From Planctomycetia bacterium (GTDB taxonomy: Bacteria > Planctomycetota > Planctomycetia > Pirellulales > UBA1268): a stretch of 15,240 nt of DNA. The position numbers and the translations under genes are program-made. Location of the stretch: assembly GCA_009919445.1 (NCBI GenBank), contig RGBY01000032.1, positions 1-15,240 on the forward strand. The letters run 5' to 3'. Below are positions 7,425 to 13,947 of the stretch, in pieces; the first letter of the stretch is position 1; the number at the start of each line of letters is the position of its first letter. The notes beneath the pieces were generated by a model that saw only the letters and a program-made list of their open reading frames with translations, searched no databases and had not been told where the DNA came from.

Positions 7425-8666
7425 TCAGTCCATGCGACTGAGCACCAGACTCGCGTTATGCCCCCCAAACCCGAAACTGTTGCTCATCACGGCATCCACC
7501 ACCGCCTCTCGCGGCTGATTCGGGATGTAGTCGAGGTCGCAGTCTGGATCAGGAGTCTCAAGGTTGATCGTCGGCGGAATCACATTCCGCTCCAGCGTCA
7601 TCGCACAGGCAACCAGTTCAATACCACCACTTGCCCCGAGCGAATGCCCCAGATGACTCTTGATGCTTGAGACTGCCAACTGCCGGGCATGCTCACCAAA
7701 CACCTTTTTGATTGCCTTGGTCTCGGCCTTGTCTCCAAGGGGGGTGCTGGTGCCATGGGCGTTGATGTAGCCAACCCTGTCAGGAGCCATTTCGGCATCC
7801 TCCAGCGCCATCGCCATCGCGCGGGCTGCCCCGCGGCCCTCTTCATCCGGCTGGGTGATATGCCCTGCGTCGCCACTCGAACCGTAGCCTCTCAGTTCGC
7901 CATAGATTTTGGCGCCTCGCTGCCGAGCGTGTTCGAGTTCTTCAAGCACCACAATGCCGGCGCCCTCCGCCAGCACAAACCCGTCGCGATCGGCGTCAAA
8001 GGGCCGGCTCGCCTGCTGCGGTGCGTCGCTCCGAAAGGAGAGGGCCCGCATGTTTTGGAAACCAGCCAGTCCCATCGGTGTGAGGGCCGCCTCGCTGCCC
8101 CCGGCCACCATGACATCGGCGTCACCGTAGCGGATGGCTCGCAACGCCTCACCAATCGAGTTGGCCGCACTCGCACAGGCCGTGGCCACCGCAAAATTTG
8201 GCCCTTTGATGCCATGCCGTGATGACACATGCCCGCTGGCGGCGTTCACAATGAGCTTGGGAATGGTGAATGGGGAAACCTTCTCGATTCCCTTGGTAAG
8301 CAGTCGCTCATGCTGAGCTTCAAACTCGGCAAGTCCGCCAATACCAGAGCCCACCACCACGCCACAGCGATAGGGGTCTTCCTTGTCGAACTCGAGCCCA
8401 GAGTCCTTCACGGCATCACCGGCAGCGGCAATGGCAAACTGGGTGAACCGATCGAGCCGCCGAAGTTCTTTCGGGCTGGCAACGCCTTCGGCGGCACCAT
8501 CCCATGGCACCTCGCCGGCAAACTGCACTCGGTAGCCCGACACATCAAACAGATTGATCGGACCGACACCACTGTCACCGGCAAGCAACCGCTCCCAGAG
8601 TCGGTCGACTGGACGACCGAGAGAAGTCACAACACCAAGCCCCGTAATCACCACCCGTCGTTTCAT
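7425..8666 (-). CDS. fabF: 3-oxoacyl-[ACP] synthase 2 (KAS II)
   Basis: FabF condenses malonyl-ACP with acyl-ACP in cytosolic fatty-acid elongation. With the chosen ATG (8664-8666) the protein has 413 residues, matching E. coli FabF in length and in residue numbering. The catalytic Cys164 is in TACASA, His304 in INAHGTSTPLGD, Lys336 and His341 in KSHLGHSLGASGG, and the C-terminal glycine-rich NSFGFGGHNA is intact. A TTG five codons further upstream keeps the frame open. The ATG is preferred because AGGG precedes it by 5 nt and the protein then begins MKRRVVITGLG as usual for the family. It follows acpP by 69 nt, the standard acpP-fabF order, and is probably cotranscribed with it. A short imperfect stem (GCTGTCGT / ACGA-AACAGC) in the gap might tune expression. 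Confidence 0.97.
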   Translation of the reverse strand: MKRRVVITGLGVVTSLGRPVDRLWERLLAGDSGVGPINLFDVSGYRVQFAGEVPWDGAAEGVASPKELRRLDRFTQFAIAAAGDAVKDSGLEFDKEDPYRCGVVVGSGIGGLAEFEAQHERLLTKGIEKVSPFTIPKLIVNAASGHVSSRHGIKGPNFAVATACASAANSIGEALRAIRYGDADVMVAGGSEAALTPMGLAGFQNMRALSFRSDAPQQASRPFDADRDGFVLAEGAGIVVLEELEHARQRGAKIYGELRGYGSSGDAGHITQPDEEGRGAARAMAMALEDAEMAPDRVGYINAHGTSTPLGDKAETKAIKKVFGEHARQLAVSSIKSHLGHSLGASGGIELVACAMTLERNVIPPTINLETPDPDCDLDYIPNQPREAVVDAVMSNSFGFGGHNASLVLSRMD

Positions 8667-8735
8667 ATCATCCCTGACCAACTCGAGCCTGACTCACCTG
8701 GGCACTTTGCTGTTTCGTCTGCCAACGACAGCCAA

Positions 8736-8972
8736 TCAGCCCTGATTCTTTTCGATGAACTCAACTGCCTGGCCGACGGTCTGAATCTTTTCAGCCGCAT
8801 CATCAGGAATGTTGATCTCGAATTCTTCCTCGAGTTCCATGACGAGTTCCACGGTATCGAGAGAGTCGGCACCGAGATCATTGATGAACGAGGTCTCGGG
8901 GGTGATCTGTTCCTTGCCGACTCCCAACTGGGAAGCGACGATGTCGATCACTCGATCCTGAACTGATGCCAC
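8736..8972 (-). CDS. acpP: Acyl carrier protein
   Basis: This 78-residue acidic protein carries growing acyl chains on a 4'-phosphopantetheine attached to Ser37 within GADSLDTVEL. It has the typical four-helix ACP pattern: a first helix VQDRVIDIVASQLGV, the conserved loop ITPETSFINDLGADSLD, a helix rich in Glu (VELVMELEEEFEINIPD), and the final VGQAVEFIEKN. The start is GTG at 8970-8972 because a strong Shine-Dalgarno GGAGG lies 7 nt upstream and the length then fits the family (about 77-80). An open frame continues upstream but resembles nothing. It lies between fabG and fabF. A 200-nt gap after fabG holds a promoter candidate, fitting the high ACP expression usual in bacteria. Confidence 0.98.
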   Translation of the reverse strand: MASVQDRVIDIVASQLGVGKEQITPETSFINDLGADSLDTVELVMELEEEFEINIPDDAAEKIQTVGQAVEFIEKNQG

Positions 8973-8979
8973 GTTTGAT

Positions 8980-8984
8980 CCTCC
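8980..8984 (-). promoter_or_regulatory. acpP: Shine-Dalgarno deciding the acpP start
   Basis: GGAGG on the minus strand is 7 nt before the GTG at 8970-8972. It is the strongest ribosome binding site in the window and identifies a GTG start inside a longer open frame. Confidence 0.8.
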
Positions 8985-9108
8985 GCTGAAGAAAAATATC
9001 TGGTTTGTTGCTTGCTTGATCCGAGACAGCGAGCAGGCCTTGTGGCGACGGCTCCACCATCTCGTTCCGACTGATGTTGCGACATGCGACGCCGCCTCGA
9101 CTGCGGAT

Positions 9109-9138
9109 GATATACCGACTTCCGCCACACCCTGTCCA
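9109..9138 (-). promoter_or_regulatory. Candidate promoter for acpP-fabF
   Basis: On the minus strand there is TGGACA (9133-9138), an 18-nt spacer and TATATC (9109-9114), 137 nt upstream of the acpP GTG and just after the end of fabG. Five of six -35 bases and four of six -10 bases match the sigma70 consensus. It would give acpP-fabF their own transcript. Confidence 0.4.
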
Positions 9139-9172
9139 GTTCGCGTCAAAAAAGCCCAAAGGCGAGGGGGTC

Positions 9173-9964
9173 CTAGCCGATCAAGCCACCGTCGACAACG
9201 AGCGTCTGAGCCGTAATGTACCCCGCTGCTGGTGAGGCTAAAAACAGCACTGCTTCGGCGATTTCACCCGGTTGGCCGAGCCTTTTTGCGGGCACCCGCT
9301 TCTTCACCTCGTCCAGGATGGCCGGCCCAAGGGCATCGGTCATCTCGCTGGCGATAAAGCCAGGCGAAACGGCATTGACGGTCACCTTCCGGCCCGCCAA
9401 CTCCTTGGCCACGGTCCGCGTGAGGCCGATCAGCCCTGCCTTGGAGGCTGAATAATTGGCCTGCCCGGCATTGCCAATCATTCCAGAAACGCTCGACACG
9501 TTGATGATTCGGCCGTAACGCTGCTGCATCATGGGCCGGCTGGCAGCCCGCATAAACAGGAAGGGGGCTCGCAGGTTGGTCGTGAGCACCAGATCCCACT
9601 CCTCGTCACTCATCCGCGGCAGCAGGGTGTCGCGGGTAACGCCTGCATTGTTCACCAGAATGTCGAGTCGGCCATGCCGCTCAACCACCCCGGCGACTGC
9701 CTGCTCAATCGCCTCGGCCTGCGAGACATCACAGGTAAGCGGCTCAGCCTTGCCACCGGCAGCCGTAATGGTCTCTGCCACGGCAGCTAACTTGTCGGCA
9801 CTGCGGGCCACGAGGCAGACCGTCGCACCATTGGCAGCAAGCGTCTCGGCGATCGCCCGGCCGATCCCTTGACTGGCGCCTGTGACCAGGGCCACCTGGC
9901 CAGAAAGATCAGCCTGATTGCGTTTCAGTTCGTTCGTGTCGGATTTGCCAGCTTTCTCTGCCAT
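9173..9964 (-). CDS. fabG: 3-oxoacyl-[ACP] reductase
   Basis: FabG reduces 3-oxoacyl-ACP to 3-hydroxyacyl-ACP with NADPH. The 263-residue protein is a classical short-chain dehydrogenase. It has TGASQGIG at 28-35 for cofactor binding, a CDV acidic patch near 78-80, NNAG at 105-108, a structural Asn130, and the catalytic set Ser158, Tyr171 and Lys175 (YSASK). PGFIASEMT at 201-209 and a C-terminal VDGG at 257-260 are also present. ATG at 9962-9964 is preceded by AAGGG. The start gives an N-terminal extension of about 20 polar residues before the first beta strand, longer than E. coli FabG (244 residues). Its location between fabD and acpP separates it from the many other SDR reductases and supports the FabG assignment. 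It is separated from fabD by 148 nt that contain repeats. Confidence 0.95.
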   Translation of the reverse strand: MAEKAGKSDTNELKRNQADLSGQVALVTGASQGIGRAIAETLAANGATVCLVARSADKLAAVAETITAAGGKAEPLTCDVSQAEAIEQAVAGVVERHGRLDILVNNAGVTRDTLLPRMSDEEWDLVLTTNLRAPFLFMRAASRPMMQQRYGRIINVSSVSGMIGNAGQANYSASKAGLIGLTRTVAKELAGRKVTVNAVSPGFIASEMTDALGPAILDEVKKRVPAKRLGQPGEIAEAVLFLASPAAGYITAQTLVVDGGLIG

Positions 9965-10016
9965 GGTGCCCTTTCTTTCTACTGCGTTTGCGATTCACTT
10001 AAACCTATTGTCGTCC

Positions 10017-10058
10017 GTGATGCCGGTATTCATTGAGCATCACCGATGCATCACTGAT
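10017..10058. repeat. 11-bp direct repeats with an inverted copy upstream of fabG
   Basis: On the plus strand GTGATGC (10017-10023) is followed by GCATCAC twice (10037-10043 and 10048-10054). The two copies sit in an 11-nt tandem, GCATCACCGAT then GCATCACTGAT, differing at one base. The inverted pair could make a 7-bp stem with a 13-nt loop, and the two same-direction copies are one helical turn apart. The element lies in the 148-nt gap between fabD and fabG, 53-94 nt before the fabG ATG. It might be an operator; no regulator is identified. Confidence 0.5.
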
Positions 10059-10112
10059 AGCGACCCACTAGGGACTGCACTGGCATCGGAATCGGCAAAG
10101 AACCATTGCCCT

Positions 10113-11039
10113 TTAACCGTCGATTACGCCCAGACAGGGACGTTTTCTGTCAATTCGCTTCAGCAAACCCCGGAGGACGCGTCCCGGCCCAACTTCCCAT
10201 AGCCTCCCAACCCCCGTCGAGAGCAGATGCTCCATCGAGGCCTGCCACTCGACAACACCGCAGACCTGCCGGGCCAGAAGTGCCCTGATTTCACTGGGAT
10301 CGGTATGCGGCTGTGCATCGACGTTGCTAATCACCGGAATCCGCGGCACCCGCAGGTCAACCTCGTCGAGGACGGCAGCCAGTTTTTCGCGGGCCGGCTC
10401 CATCAATGGCGTGTGGAAGGCTCCGGCCACTTCAAGTGCGACACATTTCATCGCTCCTGCGGCGGTCGCCACTGCTGGCACCCGCTCACAGGCTGCACGG
10501 CTGCCTGACACCACGATGTTGCCGGGACAGAGCACATTGGCCACCGCCAGCACGTCTTCACCGCGGGCTTCATCACACACGCCGATAACCTGCTCGCGAT
10601 CAAGCCCCAGGATTGCCACCATGCCACCTGGTGAAGCCTCGGCACAGGCCTGCATGGCCCGTCCTCGAACATCGACCACTTTGACCGCTGACTCCAGATC
10701 GAGCCCACCGGCATGAACCAGCGCGGTGTACTCGCCAAGGGACAGGCCGGCGGTTAACGCTTCCGTCGCACCAGCGACAAACGGGCTGTCTTCCCGAGTC
10801 CGCAGGAGTTCAAGCATGGCCAGACTGGTGACCAGAATGGCTGGCTGGCTAACTGCAGTCGTATTGAGTCGTTCAGCCGGTCCGTTCTGACAGACCTCGA
10901 GCAGGTCATACCCCAGCACAGCAGATGCTCGCTCAAAAATTGCGAGAGCAGGGGGGCTCTCCAGGCACCACGCTCCGGCCATGCCCACAGTTTGTGCGCC
11001 CTGTCCTGGAAAGAGCAGCGCGAACGATTCGTCCGCCAA
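10113..11039 (-). CDS. fabD: Malonyl-CoA:ACP transacylase
   Basis: FabD transfers malonyl from CoA to ACP, supplying the extender for fatty-acid synthesis. With the TTG start at 11037-11039 the protein has 308 residues, the same size as E. coli FabD (309). It opens with ALLFPGQGAQTVGM (oxyanion-site Gln13 in PGQG). The nucleophile Ser100 sits in GLSLGEY, with Leu where the E. coli enzyme has His, a variant also seen in plant and cyanobacterial enzymes. Arg125 in DVRGRAMQ binds the malonyl carboxylate, and His209 is in GAFHTPLM. The C-terminal WEVGPGRVLRGLLKRI is also typical. The TTG is preceded by GAGG at 9 nt, located inside the end of rpmF, and the gap to rpmF is only 4 nt. Longer GTG-started versions would overlap rpmF and add an unrelated tail. 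Translation coupling with rpmF is likely. Confidence 0.95.
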   Translation of the reverse strand: MADESFALLFPGQGAQTVGMAGAWCLESPPALAIFERASAVLGYDLLEVCQNGPAERLNTTAVSQPAILVTSLAMLELLRTREDSPFVAGATEALTAGLSLGEYTALVHAGGLDLESAVKVVDVRGRAMQACAEASPGGMVAILGLDREQVIGVCDEARGEDVLAVANVLCPGNIVVSGSRAACERVPAVATAAGAMKCVALEVAGAFHTPLMEPAREKLAAVLDEVDLRVPRIPVISNVDAQPHTDPSEIRALLARQVCGVVEWQASMEHLLSTGVGRLWEVGPGRVLRGLLKRIDRKRPCLGVIDG

Positions 11040-11043
11040 AAGA

Positions 11044-11223
11044 CTATTCCTCGGTCTTGACCACTGGGCGACCCATGTAGTGGCCACAATTGCCACAGAC
11101 ACGGTGGGTTGGCACAGCCTTGCCGCAGGTTGAACAGAAGGTCAACTGCCGGGGCGTCAGAAAATCATGGGCCCGGCGGGACCCGGTTTTCCGGTTGGAC
11201 TGTCGACGTTTGGGGACGGCCAT
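11044..11223 (-). CDS. rpmF: 50S ribosomal protein L32
   Basis: This 59-residue basic protein begins MAVPKRRQSNRKTGSRRAH, the L32 signature. It carries a complete zinc ribbon: Cys30-x2-Cys33 (CSTC) and Cys43-x2-Cys46 (CGNC). It belongs to the large ribosomal subunit near the exit-tunnel side. The frame runs from ATG at 11221-11223 to TAG at 11044-11046. It is short and overlapped by longer, meaningless frames. It directly precedes fabD with 4 nt between them. In many bacteria rpmF heads a plsX-fabH-fabD-fabG-acpP cluster, so its position fits, but plsX and fabH are missing here. Confidence 0.96.
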   Translation of the reverse strand: MAVPKRRQSNRKTGSRRAHDFLTPRQLTFCSTCGKAVPTHRVCGNCGHYMGRPVVKTEE

Positions 11224-11261
11224 GGCTCACGAACCTGCATACGGGGATTGCGAAAACACAG

Positions 11262-11290
11262 AAATTATGCCGACAAGAGCCCGTCGTCAA
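11262..11290 (-). promoter_or_regulatory. Candidate promoter for rpmF-fabD
   Basis: On the minus strand there is TTGACG (11285-11290), 17 nt, then TAATTT (11262-11267). An overlapping CATAAT (11264-11269) is closer to the -10 consensus but leaves a 15-nt spacer. It lies 39-67 nt upstream of the rpmF ATG, after the ruvB hairpin, which makes a separate rpmF-fab transcript plausible. Confidence 0.45.
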
Positions 11291-11306
11291 GGGCCGTCTC
11301 CCCCAG

Positions 11307-11324
11307 GAGCGGCCACAGCCGCTC
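11307..11324 (-). other. GC-rich hairpin overlapping the ruvB stop codon
   Basis: GAGCGGC / GCCGCTC forms a perfect 7-bp stem with a 4-nt loop, starting within the ruvB TGA. No T tract follows it, so it is not a standard intrinsic terminator. It might protect the ruvB mRNA 3' end or contribute to partial termination before rpmF. Confidence 0.4.
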
Positions 11325-12345
11325 AGAACAGTTTCCGCTGCGGCCCAGCGGGGGGGGCAGTGCCAAGGTGCTCTAGGCCCCGATCGGTCAGCCGTCGGCC
11401 GCGGGGGGTGCGGATGATCAGTTCGTACCGCAACAGGAAGGGCTCAACGTCATCCTCCAGGGTGTCGACAGCAGCACTCATCGTGTGGGCAATAGCCTCA
11501 ATTCCGGCCGGCCCACCGGCAAAGACCCGCTGGAGTGTTTCGAGATAACGACGATCGAAACCGTCCAGCCCAAGTTCATCGATTCCTTGCATCTCCAGAG
11601 CAGTCCGAGCCACTTCAAGATCAACCGTGCCGCCAGCCCGGCTCGTTGAATAGTCTCTCACCCAGCGAAGTCGGTTATTCGCCAGCCGCGGGGTCCCCCG
11701 GCTACGCCTGGCGATCTCCGCCGCCGTTTCGTCATCCATCGGCATCTCCAGTTTGCCGGCAGACCGCACCACAATGTGGGAGAGTTCAGGAACGGTGTAG
11801 TAATCAAGGTGTTCTCGAATGACAAAACGGTCTCGCAGCGGCGCCGAGATCAGCCCAGCCCGGGTGGTCGCTCCGACCAACGTAAACGGCTGCAGAGGCA
11901 TGTTGATGGTGCGAGCACTCATGCCATCGCCAAGCGTGATATCAATGCGAAAGTCCTCCATAGCCGGGTAGAGAAACTCTTCGACGGCAATGGGGAGCCG
12001 ATGAATTTCATCGACGAACAACACGGATCCAGCCGACGCATTACTGAGGTAGGGCAGGAGGTCTTTGGGGGCAGCTAGCGCCGCCCCACTGGCAATCTGC
12101 AGGCTTGTGCCGAGTTCGTGGGGAATGCACGTGGCAAAGGTCGTCTTGCCGAGACCCGGCGGACCATCGAGCAAAATATGCCCGAGCGGCTCACTTCGCT
12201 TGCGGGCAGCATCGATAGCAATCGACAGGCGTTCATGGACGTCCTGCTGACCGATCATTTCGCCGAGCCGCTGCGGCCGCAACGCCCGGTCTTCCGGTTG
12301 CTGGTCGTCTAGCGGCTCGATTGTTGGCTCACGAAATTCACTCAC
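11323..12345 (-). CDS. ruvB: Holliday junction branch migration ATPase RuvB
   Basis: RuvB is the hexameric AAA+ motor that, with RuvA, drives branch migration of Holliday junctions. With GTG at 12343-12345 it has 340 residues, usual for the family. Motifs are Walker A GPPGLGKT at 61-68, Walker B DEIH at 112-115, sensor 1 GATTRAG at 158-164, the LRDRF arginine-finger loop at about 170-174, and sensor 2 GTPR at 217-220. The C-terminal winged helix ends RTPRGRRLTDRG near the tail. This start is preferred over the upstream ATG at 12412-12414 because GGAG lies 9 nt before the GTG, while the ATG has no ribosome binding site and would overlap ruvA and add an atypical 23-residue tail. Some motifs deviate from the usual form: LRDRFV rather than LRDRFG, and APKDL where PGDL is typical. 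Confidence 0.96.
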   Translation of the reverse strand: MSEFREPTIEPLDDQQPEDRALRPQRLGEMIGQQDVHERLSIAIDAARKRSEPLGHILLDGPPGLGKTTFATCIPHELGTSLQIASGAALAAPKDLLPYLSNASAGSVLFVDEIHRLPIAVEEFLYPAMEDFRIDITLGDGMSARTINMPLQPFTLVGATTRAGLISAPLRDRFVIREHLDYYTVPELSHIVVRSAGKLEMPMDDETAAEIARRSRGTPRLANNRLRWVRDYSTSRAGGTVDLEVARTALEMQGIDELGLDGFDRRYLETLQRVFAGGPAGIEAIAHTMSAAVDTLEDDVEPFLLRYELIIRTPRGRRLTDRGLEHLGTAPPAGPQRKLF

Positions 12346-12354
12346 GGCTGCCTT

Positions 12355-12358
12355 CTCC
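12355..12358 (-). promoter_or_regulatory. ruvB: Shine-Dalgarno deciding the ruvB start
   Basis: GGAG on the minus strand lies 9 nt before the GTG at 12343-12345. An AAGG follows closer to the start. The competing ATG at 12412-12414 has no such element. Confidence 0.6.
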
Positions 12359-12400
12359 GCATTTCTCGTCACTGTAGCAGGTTGCCGGCCCAGCGGTGGC

Positions 12401-13030
12401 TCAGCCCTTGCCATGCGTCTGCCGGTAGATCAACTCAAGCGCCACCTGCACGTCCGAGACTTTGCGACGACTCTCCCGCAGGCCATCAACCAGCCGACGG
12501 GCATCGGCATCAGAGTGGCCAAGACTCCGCAACACCTCGAAGGTTTCGGTAAGAACATCGCTGCCAACGGCAGCCCCAGCAGGGGCATCGCGGGCGACCA
12601 GCAGGGCGAATTTTGGCATTCTCCGACGGAGTTTGGCGATGATCCGCTCAGCCGTCGCCCCACCGACACCGGGCAACTTGGAGAGCCCCGTGGCGTCCTG
12701 TTCTTCGATGGCCCTCGCAACGTCACCAACCGGCTGAATCATCGCACGCAACGCCTTGCGAACACCAACCCCGTCGACCTCACAAAACAGTTCGAAAAAC
12801 TCACGCTCGACTTCTGACAGAAAGCCCACCAGTCGGGGCACGAGGTTGCCGCGGGTCGGGTTTCCCTCAAGGTATTCAAGGGTGAACAGCGACACCCGCT
12901 TGCCAATCTTCTCCTGCAACTGCCGTCGCACCATGTCGGGCACGAGCACCTCATGCACAAGATCACCGACAGCCAGTTCAATGGCTGTCGGCTCAATCCG
13001 TTCAAGCGTTCCTGTGATCTTGCGAATCAT
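12401..13030 (-). CDS. ruvA: Holliday junction DNA-binding protein RuvA
   Basis: RuvA forms tetramers that clamp the four-way junction and recruit RuvB. The 209-residue protein has the three RuvA domains. An N-terminal OB-fold (1-70) begins MIRKITGTLERI. Domain II carries two helix-hairpin-helix motifs, VDGVGVRKAL at 85-94 and LPGVGGATAERI at 119-130. The C-terminal RuvB-binding domain (about 158-205) includes EVLRSLGHSDADARRL. Between OB strands, where many RuvA proteins carry the VREDA acidic pin, this one has a longer loop LEGNPTRGNLVPRL (about 54-67). The start is ATG at 13028-13030, with AGG at about 9 nt. ruvB follows 55 nt later, and ruvC precedes by 109 nt (plus its stop), the common ruvC-ruvA-ruvB order. 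Confidence 0.95.
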   Translation of the reverse strand: MIRKITGTLERIEPTAIELAVGDLVHEVLVPDMVRRQLQEKIGKRVSLFTLEYLEGNPTRGNLVPRLVGFLSEVEREFFELFCEVDGVGVRKALRAMIQPVGDVARAIEEQDATGLSKLPGVGGATAERIIAKLRRRMPKFALLVARDAPAGAAVGSDVLTETFEVLRSLGHSDADARRLVDGLRESRRKVSDVQVALELIYRQTHGKG

Positions 13031-13047
13031 TCGTGGGACCTACATCC

Positions 13048-13070
13048 AAAAAGGGAAAGGGGAGGGGGGG
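13048..13070 (+). other. Uninterrupted purine tract with G-quadruplex potential upstream of ruvA
   Basis: Twenty-three consecutive purines lie on the plus strand, containing runs of 3, 4 and 7 G. These satisfy a G3-N3-G3-N2-G3-N1-G3 quadruplex pattern. The tract is on the template strand of ruvAB, 18-40 nt upstream of the ruvA ATG, so the ruvA mRNA leader would be C/U-only there. Confidence 0.6.
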
Positions 13071-13146
13071 TGTCTGTATGAGCGTGGTGGCAGTGGTTCG
13101 CGTCAACGCGGACGAGGTTAAGCGTCGCATGGCTGGGTGTTTGCCT

Positions 13147-13737
13147 TCAGGTGTTCTCGCGAAACCGCACCCGTCGCCCGGGTTGTGGCCGGAGCCGAAG
13201 ATGATAGTCAGCCAACGCAATCGCCAGGGCATCTGCCGCGTCAGCCGGTTCAGGGCGACTTCGCAGCTGAAGTTCTCGCTGAACAGCCATCTGCATCTGT
13301 TCCTTCCCGGCATGGCCGCTGCCGGTGAGCATGCTTTTGACTCGGTTTGGCAGGTAGTGATGCACCGCAAGCCCCGCTTCCGCCGCGGCCAAGCAGATGA
13401 TGCCACGGGCATGCCCCATCAAAATGGCTGTCTTCGGGAATCGCGAGTGAACAAAAAGTTGTTCTAGGGCCATTGAGGCCGGCCGAAACGTGGTGAGGAT
13501 TTCCCGAACACCGCGGTGAATGGTCAGCAGCCGATCTTCAATTGCCTCCCCCTTGGAGCGGACCGTGCCTGCCTCAACCAGTTGCGTGCGGCCATTGTGC
13601 ACTTCGATCACACCGTAGCCGGTGACATTCAGCCCGGGGTCGAAGCCGACTATTCGGATCGCACCCGAACCAAACGCGGGTGGTCTCACGTCGGCATTGT
13701 CGGCAGGCACGGTGGCAGGTGATTCCGATCGTTTCAT
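13147..13737 (-). CDS. ruvC: Holliday junction endonuclease RuvC
   Basis: RuvC cuts Holliday junctions symmetrically as a dimer, using four acidic residues and two metal ions. With ATG at 13735-13737 the protein has 196 residues. The acidic tetrad is present: Asp33 in VGFDPGLNVTGYG, Glu92 in ALEQLFV, and Asp166 and Asp169 in ADAADALAIAL. The substrate-contact segment NRVKSMLTGSGHAGKEQMQ at about 131-149 is also typical. The family core starts at residue 27 (IRIVGFD), so there is an extra N-terminal stretch of about 26 residues. The same frame stays open to 13932 without family resemblance, and the ribosome binding site is weak. The true start could also be the GTG 16 codons further in (13687-13689). 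It is the first gene of the minus-strand run, divergent from the thioredoxin gene. Confidence 0.94.
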   Translation of the reverse strand: MKRSESPATVPADNADVRPPAFGSGAIRIVGFDPGLNVTGYGVIEVHNGRTQLVEAGTVRSKGEAIEDRLLTIHRGVREILTTFRPASMALEQLFVHSRFPKTAILMGHARGIICLAAAEAGLAVHHYLPNRVKSMLTGSGHAGKEQMQMAVQRELQLRSRPEPADAADALAIALADYHLRLRPQPGRRVRFRENT

Positions 13738-13947
13738 GCAGTGGCAGCCTAGTCTCCGCGCCGCAGAACACCCTAGAGCGGTTTCAAACGCCGCCACACA
13801 CCAATCTGTCGACTCAACCGATTTGCCGGGAAACAGCTTTTCGTCGTAGGCTTTTCCCTCCGGGGTGGGGCAGCCATTCGGCGTCCCAGTCGGCCCGGGA
13901 CGATGCCGGCTGCTGGCCGGCTCACTTTCCACAGAAAGGGTATCGGT
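13738..13947. other. Divergent intergenic region between ruvC and the thioredoxin-like gene
   Basis: These 210 nt must hold the promoters for both directions. No convincing -35/-10 pair is seen on either strand; the best on the plus strand is TTGCCG-N18-TAGGCT near 13823-13852. A short inverted repeat, GCCGGC-TGCTG-GCCGGC, occupies 13905-13921, about 27 nt before the thioredoxin ATG. Open frames crossing the region match no known protein. Confidence 0.4.

Noticed and set aside
8229..8966. A 245-codon plus-strand open frame across fabF and acpP
   Set aside because: It covers two well-supported genes on the other strand and the gap between them, with no recognisable protein features.
9148..9163. 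Possible intrinsic terminator after fabG: GCC-CTTT-GGC-like hairpin followed by six T on the minus strand
   Set aside because: The stem has only three base pairs, too weak to call; the T run alone is not enough.
12346..12414. Longer RuvB starting at the ATG that overlaps ruvA
   Set aside because: The upstream ATG has no ribosome binding site, and the added 23 residues are atypical; the GTG at 12343-12345 has GGAG at good spacing.
13096..13120. Possible SOS (LexA) operator upstream of ruvA around CGCGTCAACGCG
   Set aside because: It matches neither the E. coli CTGT-N8-ACAG nor the GTTC-N7-GTTC pattern, and the 5-bp palindrome could be chance in GC-rich DNA.
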